In this document: one piece after another, positions 1 to 7,363 of the stretch
Position numbering within the stretch: the first letter of the stretch is position 1
Layout: each line of letters opens with the position of its first letter
Assembly (NCBI GenBank): GCA_964409675.1
Contig: CAYPEF010000016.1
Span: 1 to 26,491 of the forward strand
Source: CAYMDD01 sp964409675
GTDB taxonomy: Bacteria > Pseudomonadota > Alphaproteobacteria > Rickettsiales > SXRF01
Reading direction: 5' to 3'
Length of the DNA: 26,491 nt
Made by a program: the position numbers and the translations under genes
Notes under the pieces: generated by a model
What the model was told of the DNA's origin: nothing
The model's input: the letters and a program-made list of their open reading frames with translations, nothing else
Database searches by the model: none

Positions 1-80
1 CTGACCCCATCAGCCGTGCCTCCAAAACCATGGCCGAATGCACCCGCGTGCAGGCAGCCCAGCAGAAGGAGGCGGCATAA
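1..80 (+). CDS. nuoG: NADH-quinone oxidoreductase subunit G, C-terminal end (partial)
   Basis: Only the last 25 codons are in the window, in the frame beginning at base 3 and ending at TAA 78-80. The peptide begins DPISRASKTMAEC, which matches the conserved C-terminal tail of alphaproteobacterial NuoG. This is the large Fe-S subunit of the peripheral arm of complex I. It is followed by nuoH after a single base, as expected in a nuo operon. The Shine-Dalgarno sequence of nuoH (AAGGAGG) lies inside this tail. Confidence 0.85.
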   Translation, partial: DPISRASKTMAECTRVQAAQQKEAA

Positions 81-81
81 C

Positions 82-1092
82 ATGGAATGGCTGAATGAAT
101 ACGGTATCCCGTTTCTGCTGCTGGTGCTGCGCATCCTCATCATCGTGGTGCCGCTGCTGATTTGCGTGGCGCTGCTGACGCTGATGGAGCGCAAGGTCAT
201 CGGCGCGATCCAGCTGCGCAAAGGCCCTAACGTCACCGGCTTCTGGGGTGTGCTGCAACCCTTTGCCGACGGCATCAAGCTCTTCGCCAAGGAAACCATT
301 ATCCCCTCGCAGGCCAACAAGGTCATTTTCCTGCTGGCGCCGATGCTCACCTTTACCCTTGCGCTGATCGGCTGGGCGGTGATTCCACTTTCGGCCACCT
401 ATGTGATTGCCGATATTAACGTGGGGATTCTCTACCTGTTCGCGGTATCCTCGCTCAGCGTTTACGGCATCATCATGGCCGGGTGGGCGAGCAACTCGAA
501 ATACGCCTTTCTCGGCGCAATCCGCTCCTCGGCGCAGATGGTTTCCTACGAAGTCTCCATCGGTTTCGTCATCGTCACCGTATTGATGTGCGTCGGCTCG
601 CTGCGCCTGAGCGATATCGTGATGGCGCAGGCGGGCGGCATCACCCACTGGTTCGCACTGCCGCTGCTGCCGATGTTCATCATCTTCGTCATCTCGGCGC
701 TGGCCGAAACCAACCGCCATCCGTTCGACCTGCCGGAAGCCGAGGCTGAGCTGGTGGCCGGCTACAACGTGGAATATTCTTCCATGAGCTTCGCCCTGTT
801 TTTCCTCGGCGAATACGCCAACATGATCCTGATGAGCGGCATGACGGCGATTCTTTTCATGGGCGGCTGGTTTCCGCCCATCGATACGCCGCTGCTGAAT
901 GCCGTGCCGGGCGTGATCTGGTTCCTGCTCAAGGTGCTGTTCATGCTGTTCGTCTTTATCTGGGTGCGCGCCACACTGCCGCGCTACCGCTATGACCAGC
1001 TGATGCGCCTGGGCTGGAAAGTCTTTCTTCCGTTTTCACTATTCTGGGTGGTGCTGACGGCCGGCTGGCTGGTATATTATAAAGGAGTCTAG
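82..1092 (+). CDS. nuoH: NADH-quinone oxidoreductase subunit H
   Basis: NuoH is the membrane subunit of complex I that connects the peripheral arm to the proton-pumping arm and forms much of the quinone chamber. The 336-residue product has the family's usual length and many hydrophobic segments. It carries the early motif MERKVIGAIQLRKGPN and the conserved acidic loop ETNRHPFDLPEAEAELVAGY, which lines the quinone site. I chose ATG at 82 because AAGGAGG lies nine bases upstream; an upstream ATG at 16 would only add codons read inside nuoG in another frame. The downstream neighbour is not nuoI, as is usual, but a DedA-family gene five bases away. Confidence 0.97.
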   Translation: MEWLNEYGIPFLLLVLRILIIVVPLLICVALLTLMERKVIGAIQLRKGPNVTGFWGVLQPFADGIKLFAKETIIPSQANKVIFLLAPMLTFTLALIGWAVIPLSATYVIADINVGILYLFAVSSLSVYGIIMAGWASNSKYAFLGAIRSSAQMVSYEVSIGFVIVTVLMCVGSLRLSDIVMAQAGGITHWFALPLLPMFIIFVISALAETNRHPFDLPEAEAELVAGYNVEYSSMSFALFFLGEYANMILMSGMTAILFMGGWFPPIDTPLLNAVPGVIWFLLKVLFMLFVFIWVRATLPRYRYDQLMRLGWKVFLPFSLFWVVLTAGWLVYYKGV

Positions 1093-1097
1093 CCGGA

Positions 1098-1745
1098 ATG
1101 ATCGAAGCGTTTGTCCACTGGCTGGTCGATTTCGTACATGGATTTGGCTATTTTGGCATTTTCATCATGACCTTCCTGGAGAGCACCTTCGTGCCAATCC
1201 CGGCGGAGGTGACGATGATTCCGGCGGGCTACCTTGCCTACCAAGGCAAGATGCATGTGGGGTTGGTGTTTTTCTTTAGTATCATCGGCACGTTGGCAGG
1301 GTCAGTCGCTAATTATATGCTTGCAAAGCATTTCGGACGACGTTTCCTCAATCGCTACGGCAAATACTTATTTTTAAAACCCGAGAAGCTTGCCAAAATC
1401 GACAGCTATTTTAGAAGCCACGGCGAGATTTCTATCTTCACAGGGCGGCTGATTCCGGGGCTTCGGCATTTTATCTCGTTTCCAGCCGGTCTGGCTCACA
1501 TGGATATGAAGAAATTCTCTCTTTATACTACGCTTGGCGGCAGCATCTGGATGGCGGTACTGATTGCTATCGGCTACCTGATCGGCGATAATGAGGAAAT
1601 GGTGCATCATTATGTCCCGCGCGTGACCTACGCCGCGTTAGCGGTAGTATTTACGATGCTTGGCATCTATATCTGGCGGCACCGGCGCGCGGTGGCGAAA
1701 GCGGCGCATGTGCTTGCCGAGGAAATCAAAGCGGAGGAACAATAA
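1098..1745 (+). CDS. DedA/VTT-family membrane protein inserted in the nuo operon
   Basis: The 215-residue product is an integral membrane protein of the DedA (SNARE-associated/VTT) family. The family is linked to membrane homeostasis and lipid-carrier (undecaprenyl phosphate) or phospholipid translocation. Visible signatures are the N-terminal ESTFVPIPAEV segment, a glycine-rich helix near residues 60-70, and FTGRLIPGLRHFISFPAG, the conserved arginine/proline re-entrant motif. The tail is charged (WRHRR and then EEIKAEEQ). The gene has its own Shine-Dalgarno (AAAGGAG at 1081-1087). It sits five bases after nuoH and two bases before nuoI, whose ribosome-binding site (GGAGGA, 1733-1738) lies within its last codons. 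Its middle is AT-rich: bases 1321-1380 are 38% G+C, against 65% for bases 181-240 of nuoH. This suggests separate acquisition. The substrate cannot be told from sequence. Confidence 0.9.
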   Translation: MIEAFVHWLVDFVHGFGYFGIFIMTFLESTFVPIPAEVTMIPAGYLAYQGKMHVGLVFFFSIIGTLAGSVANYMLAKHFGRRFLNRYGKYLFLKPEKLAKIDSYFRSHGEISIFTGRLIPGLRHFISFPAGLAHMDMKKFSLYTTLGGSIWMAVLIAIGYLIGDNEEMVHHYVPRVTYAALAVVFTMLGIYIWRHRRAVAKAAHVLAEEIKAEEQ

Positions 1746-1747
1746 TC

Positions 1748-2236
1748 ATGGCATGGCTCGATAGAACCGCGCGCTCGCTGCTGCTGGCGGAACTCGCCTC
1801 CGGCTTCTGGATGACGCTCAAATATATGTTCAAGAAACCGGTGACGATCAATTACCCCTTCGAAAAAGGCCCGCTTTCCCCGCGCTTCCGTGGCGAGCAT
1901 GCGCTCCGGCGCTACCCAAACGGGGAGGAGCGCTGCATCGCCTGTAAGCTCTGTGAGGCGATCTGCCCGGCGCAAGCCATCACCATCGAATCCGAAATGC
2001 GCGATGACGGTTCTCGCCGCACCACCCGCTATGACATCGACATGACCAAATGCATCTATTGCGGCTTCTGTCAGGAAGCCTGCCCGGTGGACGCCATCGT
2101 CGAAACCTCCAATTTCGAATTCGCCACTGAAACCCGCGAAGAGCTGATGTACAACAAGGAAAAACTCCTCGCCAACGGCGAACGCTGGGAACCGGCGATT
2201 GCCGCGAACCTGCGGGCGGATGCGGAGTACCGGTAA
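1748..2236 (+). CDS. nuoI: NADH-quinone oxidoreductase subunit I (two 4Fe-4S clusters)
   Basis: NuoI is the peripheral-arm subunit that carries two tetranuclear Fe-S clusters and passes electrons towards the quinone site. The 162-residue product contains two cysteine motifs, CIACKLCEAICP and CIYCGFCQEACP, spaced as in 8Fe ferredoxin-type NuoI. The length equals that of other alphaproteobacterial homologues. ATG 1748 follows GGAGGA by nine bases. It is probably translationally coupled to the preceding DedA gene. It is followed by a small decayed cassette rather than directly by nuoJ. Confidence 0.97.
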   Translation: MAWLDRTARSLLLAELASGFWMTLKYMFKKPVTINYPFEKGPLSPRFRGEHALRRYPNGEERCIACKLCEAICPAQAITIESEMRDDGSRRTTRYDIDMTKCIYCGFCQEACPVDAIVETSNFEFATETREELMYNKEKLLANGERWEPAIAANLRADAEYR

Positions 2237-2243
2237 TTCCTCT

Positions 2244-2281
2244 CCCTCTCCCGCTTGCGGGAGAGGGCTGGGGTGATGGGG
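2244..2281. repeat. Left palindromic inverted repeat of the DUF559 cassette
   Basis: Two 11-base arms, CCCTCTCCCGC and GCGGGAGAGGG, surround a TT loop and are followed by CTGGGGTGATGGGG. The 38-base unit matches the reverse complement of bases 2627-2663 with two substitutions and one extra base. It starts eight bases after the nuoI stop. As RNA it would form a very stable hairpin between nuoI and nuoJ, without a T tract. GC-rich intergenic palindromes of this kind are common in proteobacteria. Confidence 0.85.
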
Positions 2282-2283
2282 CT

Positions 2284-2673
2284 ATGCGCGAAGCGCAGAA
2301 AACATCTTATGCAAAGCAGCTTCGCCACACCCTCACCGATGCGGAACGCTTACTCTGGTCCCGTCTGCGCAACCGCCAATTCTTCCACCTGAAATTCCGT
2401 CGCCAGCAACCCGTCGGACCCTACATCGCCGATTTCGTCTGCATGGAAAAAGCGCTGATTATCGAACTAGATGGCGGCCAGCACGGCGAGCGGATTGCCT
2501 ATGACGCACGGCGCACAGCATTTTTATAAAACGAGGGCTTCACAGTGCTGCGTTTTTGGAATAATGAGGTGCTAGGCAACCTTGATGGCGTCTTGGAGAC
2601 GATGATGCAACATTGTGAAATAAATTCCCCTCACCCCGGCCCTCTCCCGCAGGCGGGAGAGGGGGAAGCGTAG
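2284..2673 (+). pseudogene. DUF559 endonuclease-like protein, interrupted by an in-frame stop
   Basis: The first 81 codons encode a DUF559 protein, related to very-short-patch-repair (Vsr-like) PD-(D/E)XK endonucleases. Signatures are RLLWSRLRNRQ, FRRQQPVGPYIADFVC and the catalytic-type stretch IIELDGGQHGER. A TAA at 2527-2529 interrupts it. The same frame then continues at once with the expected family C-terminus (GFTVLRFWNNEVLGNLDGVL) and runs through the right palindrome to TAG 2671-2673. This is therefore a nonsense mutation or base-call error, not a frameshift. ATG 2284 is three bases after the left palindrome. The region around the break is AT-rich (42% G+C in 2521-2580). The family is often carried on small mobile cassettes; a cellular role is not established. 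Confidence 0.8.
2627..2663. repeat. Right palindromic inverted repeat of the DUF559 cassette
   Basis: This 37-base unit reads CCCCTCACCCCGG, then CCCTCTCCCGC, an AG loop and GCGGGAGAGGG. It is an inverted copy of bases 2244-2281. Together they bound a segment of about 420 bases holding the broken DUF559 gene. The GGGGGAAG just after the second arm is the only G-rich Shine-Dalgarno-like stretch upstream of nuoJ (ATG 2678), so the hairpin may affect nuoJ translation. Confidence 0.85.
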
Positions 2674-2677
2674 GCCT

Positions 2678-3298
2678 ATGACCGATCTCATCCCCACCCT
2701 TCTTTTCTACCTTTTTTCTGCCGCCGTCCTTTGCTCTGGCGCGATGGTGATTGCTTCGCGCAATCCGGTGCATTCGGTGTTTTTTCTGATTTTCGCCTTT
2801 TTCAACGCGGCTGGGCTGTTCCTGCTGCTCGGCGCGGAATACCTCGCCATGACGCTGGTGATTGTTTATGTCGGTGCGGTGGCGGTGCTATTCCTGTTCG
2901 TGGTGATGATGCTTAACATCAATTTTGCCGAGCTGCGCGAGGGGTTCCTGCCCTACCTCAAGCTCGGCCTCGGCATTGCCGGGCTGATCTTCGCGGAGCT
3001 GGCCTTTGTCTTCTACATCTCGCTTACCTCGCCGCAAGCCATCGCCCCCGTCGCCAATGCCGCGCCGGATGCCAGTGAGGTAACTAACACACATGCGCTC
3101 GGCCAGATTCTCTACACCGATTACCTCTATCCCTTCCAGATCGCCGGGCTGATCCTGCTGGTCGCCATGATCGGCGCGATTACGCTCACACTGCGCCACC
3201 GCCCCGGCGTCCGCCGCCAGCGTATTGCACGGCAAGTGGCGCGCACCAAGGCGCAAGGCGTGGAAGTGGTGAAGGTTGGCTCGGGGCAGGGGGTATGA
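2678..3298 (+). CDS. nuoJ: NADH-quinone oxidoreductase subunit J
   Basis: NuoJ is a small membrane-arm subunit of complex I with a distinctive pi-bulge helix. The 206-residue product has about five hydrophobic helices. It contains the family stretches ASRNPVHSVFFLIFAFFNAA and AMTLVIVYVGAVAVLFLFVV, the latter including the conserved tyrosine/glycine helix. The C-terminus is basic (RHRPGVRRQR). The length is normal for the class. The start lies 14 bases after the right palindrome of the DUF559 cassette, so the upstream region has been remodelled. It is separated from nuoK by 89 bases, longer than elsewhere in the operon; I see no gene there. Confidence 0.96.
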   Translation: MTDLIPTLLFYLFSAAVLCSGAMVIASRNPVHSVFFLIFAFFNAAGLFLLLGAEYLAMTLVIVYVGAVAVLFLFVVMMLNINFAELREGFLPYLKLGLGIAGLIFAELAFVFYISLTSPQAIAPVANAAPDASEVTNTHALGQILYTDYLYPFQIAGLILLVAMIGAITLTLRHRPGVRRQRIARQVARTKAQGVEVVKVGSGQGV

Positions 3299-3387
3299 AG
3301 ATGGGGTGTGATGAAAAAACCACGCCTTGCCTCATCTGTGCGTTTGCGCCTTCACAGAACGAAAAACGCCTGATATAGACAGCACCC

Positions 3388-3714
3388 ATGCAAGAGCATT
3401 TCTTCGGCCATATCGGTATTTTTCATTACCTGATCGTCTCCGCGCTGCTGTTTACGCTGGGCGTGTGCGGCATATTCCTGAACCGCAAGAACATCATCAC
3501 CATCCTGATGTCGGTGGAGCTGATCCTGCTTTCGGTCAATATCAATTTCGTCGCCTTCGCCGCCCGCTTGAATGACCTTACCGGGCAGGTGTTCGCCATG
3601 TTCGTCCTCACCGTGGCCGCTGCCGAGGCGGCAATCGGGCTGGCTATCCTCGTCGTCTATTTCCGTAACCGCGGCTCGATCGCGGTGGAAGACGTCAATC
3701 TGATGAAAGGGTAG
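3388..3714 (+). CDS. nuoK: NADH-quinone oxidoreductase subunit K
   Basis: NuoK is a three-helix membrane subunit of complex I with two buried glutamates in the proton-transfer path. The 108-residue product shows GIFLNRKNIITILMSVELI and LTVAAAEAAIGLAILVVYF, which contain these glutamates. It is slightly longer at the N-terminus than the usual 100-102 residues. ATG 3388 has no clear Shine-Dalgarno, and no better start lies upstream in frame. nuoL follows four bases after its stop. Confidence 0.96.
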   Translation: MQEHFFGHIGIFHYLIVSALLFTLGVCGIFLNRKNIITILMSVELILLSVNINFVAFAARLNDLTGQVFAMFVLTVAAAEAAIGLAILVVYFRNRGSIAVEDVNLMKG

Positions 3715-3718
3715 GTAC

Positions 3719-5844
3719 GTGTCCGTTCATTCCCTCATTGCCCTGCTGGTTTTCCTGCCGCTCATCGCTTCCATTCTGACCGGCCTCAACACCCGCCGCC
3801 TGACGCCGCGTGCCGCCAACATCATTACCTGCTCCGGCATGGTAATCTCGGCGTTGCTGGCGGGGATCGTATTCACCGGCTTTATCCCGCACGTATGCGA
3901 TTACCAGAGCGGCATGGCCGGGCATTGCATCGACAGCTGGCAGAAGTTGTTCGGCAACCAGGGGCAGGTTTACAAGGTCAATATCTTCCCTTGGATTGTC
4001 TCCGGCGATTTCGCCGCTTCGTGGACGCTGCGGGTGGACGCGCTGACCGCTATCATGCTGATCGTTGTCACCTGGGTGTCGGCGGTGGTGCATCTTTACT
4101 CCGTGGGCTACATGCATGACGACGCGCATCCGCAGCGTTTCATGGCGTATCTCTCGCTCTTTACCTTCTTCATGCTGATGCTGGTGACGGCAGATAATTT
4201 CATCCAGCTGTTCCTCGGCTGGGAAGGGGTGGGGCTGTGCTCCTATCTTCTGATCAATTTCTGGTTCAAAAAGCCCGAGGCCAATGCCGCCGCCATCAAG
4301 GCGTTCGTGGTCAACCGCGTCGGCGATTTCGGCTTCGCGCTCGGCATTTTCGCCGCCTTCACCCTGTTCGACAGCGTGCAGTTCGACACGGTATTTGCCA
4401 ACGCCGAAAGCATGAGCGAGGCGCGCCTGAGCTTCTTCGGCATGGAATTCCACGCACTGACGCTGATCTGCATCCTGCTCTTCATCGGCTGCATGGGCAA
4501 ATCGGCGCAATTGGGCTTACATACCTGGCTGCCGGACGCCATGGAAGGCCCAACGCCGGTTTCCGCCCTCATCCACGCCGCCACCATGGTGACGGCGGGC
4601 GTATTCCTGCTGGTGCGCTGCTCGCCGCTCTTTGAGCACGCGCCGGCCGCGCTGGCGCTGGGCCCCGTCATGGGCGCCGCCACCGCCTTCTTCGCCGCCA
4701 CNNNNNNNNNNAGGGGGGCAAGGTTCCGCCAGCAGGGACCATCCTGATCGCCTGCGACGCGCCGGACGCGCTGGCGCTGGTAACCTTCATGGGTGCGGCT
4801 ACCGCCTTCTTCGCCGCCACGGTTGGCATGGTGCAGAACGACATCAAGCGCGTGATCGCCTATTCCACCTGTTCGCAACTGGGCTACATGTTCTTCGCCT
4901 GCGGCGTCGGCGCGTATGGTGCGGCGATGTTCCACCTGATGACGCACGCCTTCTTCAAGGCGCTGCTGTTCTTGGGTGCGGGCTCGGTGATTCACGGCAT
5001 GTCCGGCGAGCAGGACATGCGCAAGATGGGCAGTATCTGGCGCAAGATGCCGATTACGTATGCCTATATGTGGCTCGGCTCGCTGGCGCTTGCCGGCATC
5101 TGGCCGTTCGCGGGGTATTTCTCCAAGGATATGATTCTGGAAGCGGCCTATGCTTCCGGCTCCGCCACCGGGTATTTCGCCTTCTGGATCGGCATTCTCG
5201 CCGCGGCGATGACGGCGTTTTATTCCTGGCGTCTTTTATTCCTCACCTTCCACGGCAAGCCGCGCGCCGACCATCACACGATGGAACACGCGCACGAATC
5301 GCCGCGCATCATGCTGCTGCCGCTGCTGCTGCTGGCGGCGGGCAGCCTGCTCGCCGGGCTGATCGGCTACCATACGCTTGGCCTTGTTTCCGGCGACAGC
5401 CGCTACTGGCAGGCCACCATCGCCTCGCACGAAGCCATCGAAGTGGCGCACCACGTGCCGGGCTGGGTCGGACTGCTGCCGTTGCTGGTAGGCGTTGCAG
5501 GCATTGCATTCGCTTGGATCTGCTACATCCGTGACCCTGCCATTCCGGGGCGTGTGGCGAACGCCTTTCCTTCGCTCTACCGATTCCTGCTTAATAAATG
5601 GTATTTCGATGAGCTGTATAACAAGCTGTTCGTGCGCCCTGCCTTTGCGCTCGGCAATAAGCTATGGCAGTTCTGGGATACGCGCATCATCGACGGGCTG
5701 GGGCCGAACGGCGCGGCGTTGCTCTCCTATGTCATCGCCCAGCGCATCAGCCGCTTGCAGACGGGCTATGTCTATCATTACGCCTTCGCCATGCTGATCG
5801 GCGTGCTTGGCATCATCAGCTGGGTGGTATTCCATGGGATTTAG
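3719..5844 (+). CDS. nuoL: NADH-quinone oxidoreductase subunit L, split by a scaffold gap
   Basis: NuoL is the distal antiporter-like proton-pumping subunit of complex I, with a long lateral helix at its C-terminus. The first part (GTG start at 3719, with AAAGGG upstream) runs to the gap and contains HTWLPDAMEGPTPVSALIHA. The second part is open from just after the gap to TAG 5844. It contains QNDIKRVIAYSTCSQLGYMF, MTHAFFKALLFLGAG and the C-terminal helix region. The halves are in different frames only because of the 10-N spacer (4702-4711) and a 60-base overlap that is present twice (4642-4701 and 4761-4820). The true gene is probably intact, at about 650-690 codons. The last 11 bases overlap the nuoM start. 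Confidence 0.93.
4642..4820. repeat. 60-base direct overlap on both sides of the 10-N join
   Basis: Bases 4642-4701 and 4761-4820 align without gaps with 8 mismatches (52/60). Both encode ALAL followed by three variable residues and MGAATAFFAA. Several differences are synonymous. This is best read as the two contig ends covering the same nuoL site from divergent haplotypes, not as a biological duplication. Bases 4712-4760 resemble the pre-gap sequence poorly and may be contaminating or erroneous contig-end sequence. Confidence 0.75.
4702..4711. other. Assembly gap (10 N)
   Basis: Ten N characters at a scaffold join inside nuoL. The flanking overlap means that the true gap length is negative, so sequence is duplicated rather than missing. 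Confidence 0.97.
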
Positions 5845-7363
5845 CATTCTCACCTTGCTCATCGCGCTACCGCTGATCGGCGCGGGATTAATCATGGCCG
5901 TGGTCAAGCGCGAGGATGAACTCGGCATGCAGGAAGCGCGCTATATCGCGCTGTTCACCACGCTCGCCACCTTCTTCGCTTCGCTCTATCTCTGGATTAA
6001 ATTCGACTCCTCCACTGCCGATTACCAGTTCGTCGAAAAAGTGCTGTGGTTCACCGGCTACAACATCACCTATCATCTCGGCATTGACGGTATTTCGCTG
6101 TTCATGGTGCTGCTGACCACCCTGCTGATGCCGATATGCATTTTGTGCAGCTGGGAAAGCATAAAGAAGCGCGTGCGCGCCTACATGGTGGCCTTTCTGC
6201 TGCTTGAATCATTAGTGATCGGCGCCTTCTGCGCGCTTGATCTGCTGCTGTTCTACCTCTTCTTCGAGGCTATGCTGATCCCGATGTTCCTGATCATCGG
6301 CATCTGGGGTGGGCAGAACCGGATTTACGCCGCCTATAAATTCTTCCTCTATACGCTCGCGGGTTCCATCCTCTTCCTCGCCGTGCTAATGTATCTCTAC
6401 TTCTCCTTCGGCACCACCGACATCCCCGAGCTGACCGCCCGTGCGCCGGAACTTACGCTCGACATCCAGCGCTGGCTATGGCTGGCGATGCTGGCAACGT
6501 TTGCCGTCAAAGTGCCGATGTGGCCGGTGCATACCTGGTTGCCCGACGCGCACGTGCAGGCCCCGACCGCCGGTTCCGTCATTCTGGCCGGTATCCTGCT
6601 TAAAATGGGCGCATACGGTTTCCTGCGGCTCTCACTGCCGATGCTGCCAGAAGCCTCCTATTATTTCGCACCGATGATGTATTTCTTAAGCATCATCGCC
6701 GTCGTCTACACTTCGCTGGTGGCGCTGGTGCAGGAAGACATGAAGAAGCTGATCGCCTATTCGTCGGTGGCGCACATGGGCTTCGTCACAGCCGGCATCT
6801 TCGCCTTCAACCAGCAGGGCATCGAGGGTGCGATCGTGCAAATGATCAGCCACGGGCTGGTTTCGGGTGCGCTCTTTCTTGGCGTCGGTGTGGTCTATGA
6901 CCGGCTGCACACGCGCGACATCAACCGCTATGGCGGTGTAGCTAACATCATGCCGGTCTATGCGCTGCTGTTCATGTTCTTTACCATGGCGTCCGTGGGC
7001 CTGCCCGGCACCAGCGGGTTCGTCGGCGAGTTCCTCATCATGCTCGGCGCGTTCAAAGCCGATACGCGCCTGGCGGCGCTGATCGCAACCGGCCTGATTC
7101 TTGGTGCGGCCTATATGCTCTGGCTGTACCGGCGCGTGGTGTACGGGCCCGTGGTGCATGAGGATGTTCGCCGCATGCCAGACGTCTCGGGCCGCGAGAT
7201 CGCCTGCTTCCTGCCGCTGGTGCTGACCGTGCTGTGGCTCGGCATCTATCCCAATTCCTTCATGAAGCCGATGCACGCCTCGGTGGAGCAGCTGCTGAAA
7301 GCCATCGGGCAGGTGCAGCCGCCGGAAACATCTGCCGCCACCCCGGAGATCCCGCATGATTGA
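5834..7363 (+). CDS. nuoM: NADH-quinone oxidoreductase subunit M
   Basis: NuoM is the middle antiporter-like proton-pumping subunit of complex I. The 509-residue product is an all-helical membrane protein. It carries FFEAMLIPMFLIIGIWGG (conserved glutamate of the first half channel), KVPMWPVHTWLPDAHVQAPT with the following lysine in SVILAGILLKMG, and ISHGLVSGALFLGVGVVYDR. I chose ATG 5834, giving MGFSILTLLIALPLIG, which overlaps the end of nuoL by 11 bases. The upstream ATG at 5807 would read codons inside nuoL and add nine residues not found in the family. The stop overlaps nuoN by eight bases, which favours coupled translation. Confidence 0.97.
   Translation: MGFSILTLLIALPLIGAGLIMAVVKREDELGMQEARYIALFTTLATFFASLYLWIKFDSSTADYQFVEKVLWFTGYNITYHLGIDGISLFMVLLTTLLMPICILCSWESIKKRVRAYMVAFLLLESLVIGAFCALDLLLFYLFFEAMLIPMFLIIGIWGGQNRIYAAYKFFLYTLAGSILFLAVLMYLYFSFGTTDIPELTARAPELTLDIQRWLWLAMLATFAVKVPMWPVHTWLPDAHVQAPTAGSVILAGILLKMGAYGFLRLSLPMLPEASYYFAPMMYFLSIIAVVYTSLVALVQEDMKKLIAYSSVAHMGFVTAGIFAFNQQGIEGAIVQMISHGLVSGALFLGVGVVYDRLHTRDINRYGGVANIMPVYALLFMFFTMASVGLPGTSGFVGEFLIMLGAFKADTRLAALIATGLILGAAYMLWLYRRVVYGPVVHEDVRRMPDVSGREIACFLPLVLTVLWLGIYPNSFMKPMHASVEQLLKAIGQVQPPETSAATPEIPHD

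Noticed and set aside
2284..2673. Frameshift in the DUF559 gene
   Set aside because: The C-terminal motifs (GFTVLRFWNNEV) are in the same frame as the N-terminal part, so the break is a single stop codon rather than an indel.
3695..4510. Long minus-strand open frame (271 codons) opposite nuoL
   Set aside because: The translation is rich in His, Gln, Glu and Arg with no domain signature, which is typical of antisense shadows of a GC-rich membrane-protein gene. The plus-strand NuoL motifs are unmistakable.
4642..4820. True frameshift or tandem duplication in nuoL
   Set aside because: The 10-N join and the divergent overlap explain both the repeat and the frame change without any mutation.
4632..5534. 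Alternative plus-strand frame of 300 codons across the 10-N gap
   Set aside because: Arg-rich nonsense translation in a shifted frame of nuoL. It spans the gap only because N is read as any codon.
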